From Chitinophagaceae bacterium (GTDB lineage Bacteria; Bacteroidota; Bacteroidia; Chitinophagales; Chitinophagaceae): DNA of 64,000 nt. Where the stretch lies: contig CANFHA010000001.1 of assembly GCA_947446645.1 (NCBI GenBank), positions 124,001-188,000 of the forward strand. Direction: 5' to 3'. The translations under genes were made by a program, and so were the position numbers. Each line of letters starts with the position of its first letter. Positions within the stretch are counted from its first letter, which is position 1. Below are positions 1-9,701 of the stretch, piece by piece. Below the pieces are notes generated by a model, which made no database searches, was not told where the DNA came from, and worked only from the letters and a program-made list of their open reading frames with translations.

Positions 1-1
1 A

Positions 2-361
2 GAGCTCCTGCTTATCTTCAGGCGGGGTAAGTGGGATCTGCCGAAAGGCAAGCTGGACGAAGGCGAAAACATAGAAGAATGTGCCCTGCGCGAAGTAAAA
101 GAAGAAACCGGCCTAAAACAGCTGACCCTTGGCGATAAGATCTGCGACACCTACCATATTTACGAGCAGAAAGGCCAGGATTACCTGAAACGCACAGCCT
201 GGTACAAAATGAAAGGCACTTCCGCGGATACACTGAAACCGCAAAAAGAAGAAGGCATACTGGAAGCACGCTGGGTTAATGAAGCCGACCTTGCTCCTTT
301 TGCTGCCCGGTCTTACGAGGCGATACGTGAGGTACTGGGGATGGTTGCCACCACCCACTAA
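2..361 (+). CDS. NUDIX hydrolase (5' end outside window)
   Basis: The frame is open from the window edge to a TAA at 359-361, giving the last 119 residues of a protein whose start lies upstream. A complete NUDIX box is visible (G-x5-E-x7-REV-x-EE-x-GL), beginning at GKLDEGEN and ending at KEETGL, which binds the divalent metal and positions the diphosphate of the substrate. The family hydrolyses nucleoside diphosphates linked to another moiety; the exact substrate cannot be read from the fragment. The preceding residues [11 protein letters not shown] match the usual entry into the box. It is convergent with porX, with an 84-base gap containing short ATTGAGCCATT-like repeats. Confidence 0.85.
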   Translation, partial: ELLLIFRRGKWDLPKGKLDEGENIEECALREVKEETGLKQLTLGDKICDTYHIYEQKGQDYLKRTAWYKMKGTSADTLKPQKEEGILEARWVNEADLAPFAARSYEAIREVLGMVATTH

Positions 362-400
362 TATACCCCGATTGAAGACCAAACCAATTCCACTATATCG

Positions 401-441
401 CTGAGCATTGAGCCATTAAGCTATTGAGTCATTGAGCATTT
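401..441. repeat. short-period intergenic repeat (GAGCATTGAGCCATT family)
   Basis: Degenerate repeats of about 9 bases (GAGCATT, GAGCCATTAAG, GAGTCATT, GAGCATT) fill the gap between the stop codons of the NUDIX gene and porX. Related strings occur at 21467-21502 and 25167-25188. Confidence 0.5.
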
Positions 442-445
442 ATCC

Positions 446-1999
446 CTACTTACTCTCCAGCCTTACTATGGGTATAATCATTTCTTCCAGCGATATACCG
501 CCGTGCTGAAAGGTGTTCTTATAGTAGTTTACAAAGTGGTTGTAATTGTTCGGGTAGCAGAGGAACACATCGCCTTTGGCAAAGATAAATGTTGAGCTCA
601 CATTCGGCCTTGGCAACCCGGCAAACTTAGGATCGCGGAATGCAAGTACATCACGATCTTCATACTGCAGGTTGCGGCCATGCTTGTAGCGCAGATTGGC
701 TGTTGTAGCCCTGTCACCTACGCATTTGCTTGGCGTTTTCACACGCACACTACCGTGGTCGGTAGTCAGCAATACCTGTATTCCCTTATCAGCTATCTTT
801 CGCAATGCCCTGTGCAGCGGCGAGTGCTCAAACCAGCTAACTACCAGACTGCGGTAAGACACCTCGTCACCGGCCAACTCTTTCAGCACTTCCATTTCGG
901 TGCGCGCGTGAGACAGCATATCTACAAAGTTGTACACGATTACTGTAAGATCATTAGAGAGACAATTATGGATGTTATCCTCCATGGTTTTCGCGTCATC
1001 GTTGTTCGTGATCTTTATGTATTGCGTTTTGAGCTTGTCTAGCTTCAGGTGTTTTAATTGATTCCTTAGAAACAGCTCTTCATGCAGGTTCTTGCCACCT
1101 TCTTCGTCATCATTCTTCCATTCCAGCGGAAAGTGTGCGGCTATATCTATGGGCAGCATACCGGCGAAGATGGCATTGCGGCAATACTGCGTTGCAGTAG
1201 GTAGAATGCTGTAATACTGGTCTTCTTCTACTACGCGCAGCGATTCCGAAATAATAGACTGGAAAGCCTTCCAGTGGTCAAGGCGTAGATTATCTACTAC
1301 TACCAGGAAGGTGGGTTTCCCTTGTTTTAAATGGGGCGCCACCTTCTTTTCAAACACCTTGTGCGACATAAGCGGACCACTACCATCCTTTATCCAGTTG
1401 GCGTAGTTTTTCGATATGTATTTAAAGAACTCAGTATTAGCTTCTATCTTCTGCGACTGCAGCACCTCCATCATATCCTCGCTATGGCTTTTGCCCATTT
1501 CCAGTTCCCAGTACACCAGTTTTTTATAAAGGTCCTTCCACTCTTCATGGTTAGGGTTTGAGCTCAGTGCCATGAACAGGTTGCGGAAATCCTGCTGGTA
1601 AGCTGTTGTTGTCTTTTCAGATACAAGGCGCTTACCATCCATTATCTTTTTCAGTGACAGCAGCACCTGGTTAGGGTTTACCGGCTTTATCAGGTAGTCG
1701 GTTATCTGTGCGCCAATGGCATCTTCCATTATGTACTCAGCCTCGTTCTTGGTAATCATTACCACTGGCTGCTGCGGCAGCATCTCTTTTATCTTTGCCA
1801 GCGTTTCCAGGCCGGTAAGGCCGGGCATACTCTCATCCAGCAGCACCACATCTACTATTTTATCTTTAAGCAGTTCCAGCGCATCATGGCCATTACTGAG
1901 TGGGGTCACCTCATAACCTTTATTCTTCAGGAAGAGTATTTGCGACTTAAGGGAGTCAATGTCGTCATCCACCCATAGTATTTCGCCTTGTGTGCTCAT
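446..1999 (-). CDS. porX: PorX-type response regulator with PglZ/alkaline-phosphatase-superfamily domain
   Basis: The 517-residue protein has an N-terminal receiver domain (about residues 5-120) with the acidic cluster D11-D13, phospho-acceptor D55 in LLDESMPG, T83 and K105 in YLIKPVNP. A long helical linker leads to a C-terminal PglZ-type domain of the alkaline phosphatase superfamily, with TTDHGS near residue 415. Length and architecture match PorX of Porphyromonas gingivalis, which works with the sensor PorY and sigma factor SigP to control type IX secretion genes. No typical DNA-binding domain is seen. The porY partner is not in the window. The many T9SS cargo genes nearby fit the assignment. 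Start ATG at 1999 gives the conventional receiver N-terminus. Confidence 0.88.
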   Translation of the reverse strand: MSTQGEILWVDDDIDSLKSQILFLKNKGYEVTPLSNGHDALELLKDKIVDVVLLDESMPGLTGLETLAKIKEMLPQQPVVMITKNEAEYIMEDAIGAQITDYLIKPVNPNQVLLSLKKIMDGKRLVSEKTTTAYQQDFRNLFMALSSNPNHEEWKDLYKKLVYWELEMGKSHSEDMMEVLQSQKIEANTEFFKYISKNYANWIKDGSGPLMSHKVFEKKVAPHLKQGKPTFLVVVDNLRLDHWKAFQSIISESLRVVEEDQYYSILPTATQYCRNAIFAGMLPIDIAAHFPLEWKNDDEEGGKNLHEELFLRNQLKHLKLDKLKTQYIKITNNDDAKTMEDNIHNCLSNDLTVIVYNFVDMLSHARTEMEVLKELAGDEVSYRSLVVSWFEHSPLHRALRKIADKGIQVLLTTDHGSVRVKTPSKCVGDRATTANLRYKHGRNLQYEDRDVLAFRDPKFAGLPRPNVSSTFIFAKGDVFLCYPNNYNHFVNYYKNTFQHGGISLEEMIIPIVRLESK

Positions 2000-2133
2000 G
2001 TGCCTTTATTTATTTTTCAGTGTGAAGATATACTTATTGCAAAAGATATTTCCTGTACAACAAATTTACGGATCGCTGTTTTTGGAATAACGTGCATAAG
2101 CATTTAGTATTGCATAAGGAAAGTTAAAGAAAC

Positions 2134-2583
2134 ATGCCACCAACCATAAGGAAAGCAAAAATTGAAGATTGTCCGCGAATGCTGGAACTGATTAATGAGC
2201 TGGCGCTCTATGAGCGCGCACCACATGAGGTCACCGTATCTCCCGATCATTTTTGCGAAAGCGGCTTTGGTCCTAACCCGATTTGGTGGGCATTCGTTGC
2301 CGAGGAAGATGGCATAGTCAATGGCTTCGCACTATACTATATACGCTATTCCACATGGAAAGGACAGAAAATGTACCTGGAAGACATCATCGTTACTGAA
2401 GCAGCCCGTGGGCATGGGCTGGGAGCACTGCTGATGGAAGCACTTATTGCAGAAGCAAAGGAACGCAAGTTCCAGGGCATCACCTGGCAGGTACTTAACT
2501 GGAACGAACCGGCCCTCAATTTTTACCGCAAATTCAACACCCGTTTCGATGATGAATGGGTAAATGGGATACTGGACTTTTAA
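2134..2583 (+). CDS. GNAT family N-acetyltransferase, SSAT-like
   Basis: This 149-residue single-domain protein transfers an acetyl group from acetyl-CoA to an amine. The acetyl-CoA loop is visible as ARGHGLGALL (about residues 90-99), preceded by the strand MYLEDIIV; the C-terminal WNEPALNFYRKF is the usual last helix. The pattern YLEDI...RGHGLG and the length resemble the spermidine/spermine and thialysine acetyltransferase branch, so a polyamine or related amine is a plausible substrate, but this is inferred. It is transcribed divergently from porX. Its stop codon overlaps the stop of the convergent TPR gene by three bases. Confidence 0.85.
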   Translation: MPPTIRKAKIEDCPRMLELINELALYERAPHEVTVSPDHFCESGFGPNPIWWAFVAEEDGIVNGFALYYIRYSTWKGQKMYLEDIIVTEAARGHGLGALLMEALIAEAKERKFQGITWQVLNWNEPALNFYRKFNTRFDDEWVNGILDF

Positions 2584-4616
2584 GGATGCGCGCCCTGTGG
2601 TGCATTATACCCCAGTGCCCTGGCCTTTTCCATATCACTTTGGGCCTGGGCAGTATTTCCCTTTGCTGCATATACTGATGCCCGGGTGTAGTATATCTCG
2701 CCCATTTGCGGGTTTAGCTCTATTGCCCGGTTAAAGTCTTTAAGCGCTTCGTCCAGCCTGTTTTTGCGCATCAATGCCCTGCCACGGTTTAGCAGCGGTG
2801 CATACATGTCGGGATTCTGCGACACAGCCACACCGTACATTATTATCGCCGAGTCCGTCTTGCCCGTCATATCCAGGAAGTTGCCGTAGTTGCTTACTGC
2901 CTCAGGGAAGTAGGGACGTTCTTTAAGCGCCATACGGAAGCATATGCCCGATGAATCAAAGTTCTGATTGATAGCGTAGATGATAGCCAGGCCCAGGTAA
3001 GCATTCGGCGTTTCCTGCTTGTCATTTAGCGATATGGCTTTGTAGTAGTGCATTTTCGCTGGTCCCCATTGCTGGGTACTGCGCTCCAGTTCTCCCAGCG
3101 AAATATACGGATTCGCAAAGTCTTTCTGTAATGCTATTGCCTTATTCAGCAGGGTTGACGCAGAGTCGTAGTATATCTTTCGCTTATTCTGATCTACCGA
3201 TTCATTGAATTTATTAAAGTATTCGAAGCCTAGATTATTATACGCATTCGGAGCCAGCGGCTGCTGTTCTATCTCATCGCGCCACAGGCTGCTTGTGTCA
3301 TACCATGCTTTGCAGCGCTCAGTACTTAGATAGCCTAGATACATAGAGTAGCCTACTGAAGCTGCGAATAAGATATAGCCGATCTGTCTTTTTGCTCCCT
3401 GCTCAAAATACTCCGACACCAGCCAGCCAGCCATGAAGAACAAACCGAGGTAAGGGATGTAGGTATACCTGTCTGCAAGTATAGCGCCGCCCACGGGTAT
3501 GAATTGCAGTAGCAGCACTATATTGACCAGGAAAAACATTGCCCCGAACACTATAGTTTTCTTTTTTTTCAGAAAGGCCCACACCACCACAACCAGCAAT
3601 AGAATAACCCCAACCGGGTAAAGGTAATAGCTGCCGGAGATCGCCCCATCTACTTTTTGAGGATAGGGATAAAAGCAGCTGAGCTGCAGCGGCAGTATAG
3701 CTTTCCACAAATAAGTGATGAATGCATAGCCGCCCAGTGCTATGCGCTCTACAAAAGAATACGCCACATTTTGGGTACCAAGCGCACCAAATTGATTTTG
3801 ATCGTGTATCGACCTGATACCCGCAGCTATCGCTACACCAAACGGCAGGACTTTATCAGCAATGAGCATTATATCAAATTTCCGCTTTTCAAAATAGTCA
3901 ATAAGCAGCAGCGTAACCGGCAGCACCACGGCAACGGGTTTGGCCAATAATGCGCACACAAACAGCAATATAACGCCAGCGTAGTACAACCAGCGCTTTG
4001 TATCGCCCTTACGCAGGTAGTATACATAGGCTATGCACGATGCAACATAAAATACACCATACAGCACGTCCTTCCTTCCCGCAAGCCACGCTACTGACTC
4101 CACGTGCATAGGGTGCAGCCCAAACAGCAGCGCAGCAACTAATGCAGCTACAGGCCTGCGGGTAAGCAACTTTACAAACCAGAATACCAGCAGTGTAACT
4201 ACTATATGGAGCAGCACACTATCCCTGTGGTAGATGTATAATAGTTCAGGCTTCAGCTGCGCGTAGCTATACTCCATGGCATAAGAAAGTATAGTTAGCG
4301 GGTGGTAGTTACCCATTACCGCAGTTGAGAAGATGTTCTTCAATCCGTCTGACGATACGTCTTTTATCAGTGGGTTGTCTTTTATGTATCCCGGGTCATC
4401 CCAGTTAGTGATTTGGTTATCAAGGCATACGCTAAAGAACACCCAGGTCAGTAGTGCAATGGCCCCTGCCATTACCCATTGTACTGCGGGCTTTTGCCAT
4501 ATATCCGCCTGGTCCGCACTGGCGGTTGGCCTTTGTTGATTCTGTTTGGGTGGCAGCGACTGTTTAGGTGCCGGTGCGCTGGTGGCATTTACCTGTTTGT
4601 TACTCTTTTTTGCCAT
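2580..4616 (-). CDS. polytopic membrane protein with C-terminal TPR repeats
   Basis: The 678-residue protein begins with a basic, Pro/Gln-rich cytoplasmic tail, then about ten hydrophobic segments between residues 45 and 440, then four to six tetratricopeptide repeats (about 450-670, e.g. NPYISLGELERS and LNRGRALMRKNRLDEALKDF). The motif GLHPMHVESVAWLAGRKDVL after the third segment is typical of bacterial proteins related to the TMTC/GT-C fold, some of which act as lipid-linked sugar transferases. The TPR part is expected on the periplasmic side. Substrate and role are unknown. It is convergent with the acetyltransferase gene. Confidence 0.75.
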   Translation of the reverse strand: MAKKSNKQVNATSAPAPKQSLPPKQNQQRPTASADQADIWQKPAVQWVMAGAIALLTWVFFSVCLDNQITNWDDPGYIKDNPLIKDVSSDGLKNIFSTAVMGNYHPLTILSYAMEYSYAQLKPELLYIYHRDSVLLHIVVTLLVFWFVKLLTRRPVAALVAALLFGLHPMHVESVAWLAGRKDVLYGVFYVASCIAYVYYLRKGDTKRWLYYAGVILLFVCALLAKPVAVVLPVTLLLIDYFEKRKFDIMLIADKVLPFGVAIAAGIRSIHDQNQFGALGTQNVAYSFVERIALGGYAFITYLWKAILPLQLSCFYPYPQKVDGAISGSYYLYPVGVILLLVVVVWAFLKKKKTIVFGAMFFLVNIVLLLQFIPVGGAILADRYTYIPYLGLFFMAGWLVSEYFEQGAKRQIGYILFAASVGYSMYLGYLSTERCKAWYDTSSLWRDEIEQQPLAPNAYNNLGFEYFNKFNESVDQNKRKIYYDSASTLLNKAIALQKDFANPYISLGELERSTQQWGPAKMHYYKAISLNDKQETPNAYLGLAIIYAINQNFDSSGICFRMALKERPYFPEAVSNYGNFLDMTGKTDSAIIMYGVAVSQNPDMYAPLLNRGRALMRKNRLDEALKDFNRAIELNPQMGEIYYTRASVYAAKGNTAQAQSDMEKARALGYNAPQGAHP

Positions 4617-4653
4617 GCGGTATAAATATACTTTTATTGGGGCAAGTCACAAA

Positions 4654-4681
4654 AAAAGAGCCCCATTTCCGGAGCTCTTTT
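4654..4681 (-). terminator. intrinsic terminator
   Basis: On the minus strand, AAAAGAGC pairs with GCTCTTTT across an 11-12-base loop and a run of T follows. It sits just after the stop of the Ig-repeat gene that ends at 4701. Confidence 0.75.
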
Positions 4682-4700
4682 AAATTCAGTTTAAGCGATA

Positions 4701-7040
4701 CTATTGTTTGGTCACCTTACGCGCCACAAGCATATTACCACGCTCATCATAGAGCGCTATCATATACAGGCCGTTTGCAAGGTGTGTCAGGTCCACTTCT
4801 GTAGCGTTTACCTGCTCCAGTATGCTCCTGCCGTCCACTCCGCTTACCACTGCACGCACCTTTACCGGCGCATCTATATGCAGCGTGGTAGTGGCAGGGT
4901 TAGGATATATTCTGATGTCTGAAATATTCACATTGCTCACACTGGTTGCATTATGGAAGTACCATTGAGATGTGCCGGCACAACCATTGCCATCTATTAC
5001 AGTAACACGAACAGAATCATTTGTGTGCGGCAGTGTAATTGCAGAGCCGGTAGCGCCACCTATAAGACCTGTGCGGCTGTCATACCACTGGTAGCTGCTA
5101 TAGAATGAATATGTGCTGGCTATATGACCGGCATAGTTATAGGTTACAACCGGTATAGGTAATGAATCTACGGTAAAGATAGTGCGCGCATAGCAGCCCT
5201 GGAATTCATTGACCATGAACGTTACTGTAGCCGTATCAGGATAGAGTGCATTCAGCACACCGGTAAGTGGGTTTATGTGTACCACAAAGTTATTGGCGCT
5301 GCTCCATGTACCAGATCCGGTATATGCATCGGCCAGCGTAATGGTAGTGGCACTGCATGCTTCGTTAGTGCCAGAGACAGGTGGTATCGCTGGCTTGCAT
5401 GTTTCCAGCAGCGATTTGCGACAGCCCGAAGGAAGGGTATAAACGATATAGGAAATGCCGGTAAGGACACCTGTAAGCAGGCCTGTTACAGGGTCTATTG
5501 TAGCCACCGCCGGATTACTGCTGGTCCATGTGCCACCACCTACTATATCTGTAAGCCAGGCTATACCTGTAGAGCAGATAGTATCAGTACCTGCTATAGG
5601 TGGGGCAGCCGGATTTACTGTTACCTGCCAGGTGACATAGCAACCTGTACCGGAAATGGTATAGCTCAGCGTTGTAACGCCAAGGGAAACACCAATGCCA
5701 TACGCCGTTGTGGGATCAGATGAAGGTGACACTTTGGCGATAGACGTATCGTTGCTTGTCCAGTTGCCACCAGGTGTTAATTCAAATAAGAATGTTGTAT
5801 CGCCGTCGCAAAGGTGATCGCCACCGGTTACGGCAGACGGTATCGGGTTTACTGTAATGTTATGTGCAACAGGTGTGCATCCCACTATTGTGTAATAAAT
5901 AGTTACTGATCCGGGTGCAGCGCCTGAAACAAGACCGGTCGCCGGATCTACAACAGCACTTCCCGGAGCTCCGCTTTGCCAAGTACCGCCGCTAACCCCG
6001 TCTGTTAATGTGGTTGGATAACCAACGCATAAGCTGGAAGCGCCACCTATTGCTGTAGGAGACACCGTTACGTTTTCTGTATAGGTTGCATAACAACCGT
6101 TTGGCAATGCATAGGTGATGGTTGTAGTACCGCCGCTAATGCCGCGTACTATACCCGATCCGGTGCCAACAGAAGCAACCCAGAAAGCACTGCTGCTCCA
6201 GCTGCCGCCCGCCGTAGCATCTGATAGTGTTACGCTGTCGCCTGTACACAGGCTGATTGCACCGGTTATTCCTGCGGGTGTTGCTATTACAGTTACCTGT
6301 GTTGTTGCAAAGCAACTTCCAACTGCATAAGTAATATCAGCTGTACCCAGTGAAACACCTGTAACACTGCCTGTAGCAGCGCCTACCGACACTGTTGGGT
6401 CAGGGCTGTTCCATGAGCCGCCTGCAGGTGAGGCACCAAGCAGATTTGATGAGCCCTGGCAGATATTCAATGATCCGGTTATGGTGCCCGGAGCTGTAAT
6501 TACTGTTTCTACCTGAGTCGCCGCACAGCCCGTCGCAGGATCGGTATATGAAATTGTAGCCGTACCTGCCACAAGCCCGCTTACATCGCCGCCGGTGCCC
6601 ACAGTTGCAACTGATATATTGCTGCTACTCCACGATCCGCCAGAGGCGAGGTCGGTCAGAAACACGATCTGGCCGATACATATGGATGGTGACCCGGATA
6701 TTACGCCAGGCAGAGGATTAACAGATACCTGTGTGGTGGCTATAGCTGTGGATCCACTACCATCAGTAACGGTTACTGTATAAATGGTAGTCGTTAAAGG
6801 AGAAGCTGTTACACTTGTACCGGTGGATGCTGACAAACTGCCGGCAGGTGCCCATGAATAAGTAAGCGTAGGAACTCCGGTTGAACTAACTACAGAAAGA
6901 ACCGTGCTGCTACCTGCACAAATGGTAACATTTGGCGATGAAGTAACTGTAGGAGGCGCTGCGGGTGCACTACCTATGGCGCTCACAGAACCTGCAAAAC
7001 CCAGGCAGCAAAGAACAAGGAACAAGTAAACTTTCTTCAT
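4701..7040 (-). CDS. Ig-repeat (BIG2-like) cell-surface protein with T9SS type A sorting domain
   Basis: The start at 7040 gives MKKVYLFLVLCCLGFAGSVSA, a clean signal peptide; an upstream in-frame ATG at 7115 would add an unlikely 25 residues. The mature part (about 780 residues in all) is a chain of seven to eight Ig-like modules of 70-80 residues, each with the pattern GGTWSSSNPxVATVDPxTGxVTG, then TISYT and a late Cys. The C-terminus has the T9SS signal IRIYPNPATTTLHI and ends ARKVTKQ. T9SS signals direct passage through the outer membrane and anchoring or release. An adhesin or matrix role is inferred only. Its neighbour at 7140-9701 is a paralogue in the same orientation, 100 bases upstream. 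Confidence 0.85.
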   Translation of the reverse strand: MKKVYLFLVLCCLGFAGSVSAIGSAPAAPPTVTSSPNVTICAGSSTVLSVVSSTGVPTLTYSWAPAGSLSASTGTSVTASPLTTTIYTVTVTDGSGSTAIATTQVSVNPLPGVISGSPSICIGQIVFLTDLASGGSWSSSNISVATVGTGGDVSGLVAGTATISYTDPATGCAATQVETVITAPGTITGSLNICQGSSNLLGASPAGGSWNSPDPTVSVGAATGSVTGVSLGTADITYAVGSCFATTQVTVIATPAGITGAISLCTGDSVTLSDATAGGSWSSSAFWVASVGTGSGIVRGISGGTTTITYALPNGCYATYTENVTVSPTAIGGASSLCVGYPTTLTDGVSGGTWQSGAPGSAVVDPATGLVSGAAPGSVTIYYTIVGCTPVAHNITVNPIPSAVTGGDHLCDGDTTFLFELTPGGNWTSNDTSIAKVSPSSDPTTAYGIGVSLGVTTLSYTISGTGCYVTWQVTVNPAAPPIAGTDTICSTGIAWLTDIVGGGTWTSSNPAVATIDPVTGLLTGVLTGISYIVYTLPSGCRKSLLETCKPAIPPVSGTNEACSATTITLADAYTGSGTWSSANNFVVHINPLTGVLNALYPDTATVTFMVNEFQGCYARTIFTVDSLPIPVVTYNYAGHIASTYSFYSSYQWYDSRTGLIGGATGSAITLPHTNDSVRVTVIDGNGCAGTSQWYFHNATSVSNVNISDIRIYPNPATTTLHIDAPVKVRAVVSGVDGRSILEQVNATEVDLTHLANGLYMIALYDERGNMLVARKVTKQ

Positions 7041-7080
7041 AAAATCGATCCTATAGAAATTAATAAAAATATTAACAAAA

Positions 7081-7109
7081 ATCATAGTTCCGCAGGGCAG
7101 AACTATGAT
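7081..7109 (-). terminator. intrinsic terminator
   Basis: ATCATAGTTC and GAACTATGAT form a perfect 10-bp stem with a 9-base loop. On the minus strand it is followed by TTTTTG. It lies 31 bases beyond the stop of the gene ending at 7140 and separates the two paralogous Ig-repeat genes. Confidence 0.8.
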
Positions 7110-7139
7110 CAACATTCACCTAATATCGTTTAAAGCAAA

Positions 7140-9701
7140 TTATTGCTTTATCAGCTTCTGCACCTGCACACGCTCACCTGCGTCATTGTATAGTGAAATA
7201 AAGTACATTCCATTTGCAAGCGCTGTTATATTCATTTCTTTTGCGTCTGCCTGCTCCATAGCTGTCTTACCATCTATGCCGGTTATCACCGCACGCACAG
7301 CCACTGCCGACTCAATATGCAAAATATTGGTAGCGGGGTTAGGATAGATACGGGCGTCATCTATGTGCGCCGTATTTTGCACACCGGTCATTGCTGTATT
7401 ATACAGCACGTGTGCACCTTCACCCACACAACCGTTAGTATCTACAACCACTACCCAGTAATGTCCATTATACAGCGCAGCTGTTCTGAAGCTAACTGCT
7501 CCCGGTATTGCGCCTTCCAGGTCATCGTACCACTGGTAGCTTGTGTAGAACGTATCGGTAAAGAACGAATTGGTTACAAAGTTATAAGTAACTAATGGAA
7601 CCGGTGCAGGATTTACGGTCAATACCTTTGTAGCATAACAACCTGTCGCTACCAGTTTATAGGTAATTACAGATGTGCCACCGCTATGCGTGGTTATGAT
7701 GCCGGTAGCAGCACCAATGGTGGCAACACCCGTTGAAGAGCTGCTCCATAGACCACCGGGTGTACCGTCATAAACGGTATCTGTGGAGAACCCACACGGA
7801 ATGTTAGTTCCAGTAATTGGCACAGGTGCCGGATTCACGGTTACTACTGTACTTGTTTTACAATTCTTATTTGTTGTGAAAATTATAGTTGCTGTATCTG
7901 CTGATACACCCGTTACTACACCGGTAGTCGTTGTCACCGTAGCCACAAAATTGCGTAGGCTGGTCCACGTACCGGGAGTGCTTGCATCAGACAGTGTCAC
8001 CGTAGTACCAGGACATATTGCAGTACTATTGCCGGTAATTGCCAGGGGAGTCGCGTTTATCGTTACCATGCGGGTTGTATAGCAACCGGGAGGTATTGAA
8101 TAGGTTATTACGGCAGTACCTGTGCTCACACCTGTTATAACCCCGGAGCCGGTAAGCACTGTTGCAACCGAAGTGTTGCTGCTGGTCCACGCACCGCCAA
8201 GTGTAACATCCGCGAATACAGTAGATGTATTAACACAGGCGCTATCGCCATAGCTGGTTATGTTTGCAGGTATGGCAAGTGATGTATCTACTGCATACAC
8301 TGCGTGGGTAGGCCCGCAGGAATTAGTATAGGTGATGATTGAGGTACCCGGAGTGGCTTCCACCAAAATACCAGATGCCGGATCTATTGTGGCCACACTA
8401 ATGGTTCCGCTTGACCATGTTCCACCGGGTACTGCATTAGACAAAGTAACTGCGCTTCCCGAACAGGCTTTCAACTGTCCCAGTATCGGCCCTGGTACAG
8501 GCTGAACAGTTACAACCCTTGTTGTCGTACACCCTGTACCTGCCGCAGTATAGGTTATTGTTGCTGTGCCTGGAACCACGCTGGCTATGTCGCCTGTATT
8601 TGGACCAGTGGTAGTTGCTGTTGCTACTGATGGTGTAGAGCTGCTCCAGGTGCCACCCGGGTCAGCATCGCTGAGTGTAATGTGATCGCCACCTGAGCAT
8701 ACTAGTGAAGGCCCTGTAATAGAAGGTGGAGTAGGATTAATAGTTACAACCACACTGGCAGAACCGCACATGTTTGTATAATCCACAGTAGTCGTTCCGG
8801 CTGTGATACCCGTTACGAGGCCAGAGGCCGACACGCTAGCCACACTGGTAGTGCTGCTCGCCCACGTGCCGCCCAGGGCAAATTCTGAAAGAGATGTGGT
8901 AGTACCGGGGCAGGCTGTAAGCCCTCCTGTAATTGGTGTAGGTGTTGCATACACTGTTTCTACTGTTGTAGCAGAGCAGACACCTATCGTATAGCTGATC
9001 ACAGCCGTACCCTGCGATACGCCTGTAACAACACCACCAGAAACCGAGGCTATGCCGGGAGAACCGCTACTCCATGCTCCGGAACCTGTAGAAGGAGTTA
9101 GCGTAGCAGAGGCACCCACGCACACCGGAGTGGCGCCTGATATAGTGCCGGGATCTGTAACAACAACGGTTGTAAGGCCTGAATATAACGTACCTGGAGC
9201 AGCTGTGCCACCAGTGTAATCAACGTAAAGGAAGTAATAATAGGTGCCGGGCACAGCAGTTGATATGCTTGCTCCTGGCAAATTAGCTACTGCTGCGGCA
9301 ACGTTAGCGGTATAAGATGCACCGGTAAAAGCCAGAGTTGCACCAGCAAGTGTACCTGTAGCACCAGTTGTGTTATAATACCAAAACCAGTTTACTGTCG
9401 AGCTCGTACCTCCTGTAGCCGTTGCGCTGCCTGTGCTTATGGAGCCGGCTATGTCTGCAGCGGTAGCTCCCATACAGTAAGTTCCACCTCCGGTTGCTGT
9501 TGCAGTAACAGGATAATAGTAGGTAGTACCAAACGCTAACGCATTATTCCCAACACTGCATAAGAGCAGGAGAATAGACAATAGTAAAAGCTTCCGCTTC
9601 CCTGCATTACGGGGCTTGCAGCTGCAGGCATTTACGGAGACTGGGGTTGGCGCAAATGCCTGCCCGGTGTTATGCACACCATAAGATGTAGAGTTGATCA
9701 T
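7140..9701 (-). CDS. Ig-repeat (BIG2-like) cell-surface protein with T9SS type A sorting domain
   Basis: The 853-residue protein has a long N-terminal region of about 35 polar and basic residues before the hydrophobic core LLLLSILLLLC, an unusually long signal peptide; no better ATG is present downstream. A low-complexity Gly/Thr/Ala segment (about 60-165) precedes roughly seven Ig-like modules with GGTWSSSTxSVATV and TITYT strands and paired cysteines. The C-terminus carries ARIYPNPATNILHIES and ends VQKLIKQ, a type A T9SS signal. It is closely related to the products at 4701-7040 and 11276-13054, especially in the last 70 residues (VRAV..GIDGK). Surface display is inferred from the sorting signal. 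Confidence 0.83.
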   Translation of the reverse strand: MINSTSYGVHNTGQAFAPTPVSVNACSCKPRNAGKRKLLLLSILLLLCSVGNNALAFGTTYYYPVTATATGGGTYCMGATAADIAGSISTGSATATGGTSSTVNWFWYYNTTGATGTLAGATLAFTGASYTANVAAAVANLPGASISTAVPGTYYYFLYVDYTGGTAAPGTLYSGLTTVVVTDPGTISGATPVCVGASATLTPSTGSGAWSSGSPGIASVSGGVVTGVSQGTAVISYTIGVCSATTVETVYATPTPITGGLTACPGTTTSLSEFALGGTWASSTTSVASVSASGLVTGITAGTTTVDYTNMCGSASVVVTINPTPPSITGPSLVCSGGDHITLSDADPGGTWSSSTPSVATATTTGPNTGDIASVVPGTATITYTAAGTGCTTTRVVTVQPVPGPILGQLKACSGSAVTLSNAVPGGTWSSGTISVATIDPASGILVEATPGTSIITYTNSCGPTHAVYAVDTSLAIPANITSYGDSACVNTSTVFADVTLGGAWTSSNTSVATVLTGSGVITGVSTGTAVITYSIPPGCYTTRMVTINATPLAITGNSTAICPGTTVTLSDASTPGTWTSLRNFVATVTTTTGVVTGVSADTATIIFTTNKNCKTSTVVTVNPAPVPITGTNIPCGFSTDTVYDGTPGGLWSSSSTGVATIGAATGIITTHSGGTSVITYKLVATGCYATKVLTVNPAPVPLVTYNFVTNSFFTDTFYTSYQWYDDLEGAIPGAVSFRTAALYNGHYWVVVVDTNGCVGEGAHVLYNTAMTGVQNTAHIDDARIYPNPATNILHIESAVAVRAVITGIDGKTAMEQADAKEMNITALANGMYFISLYNDAGERVQVQKLIKQ

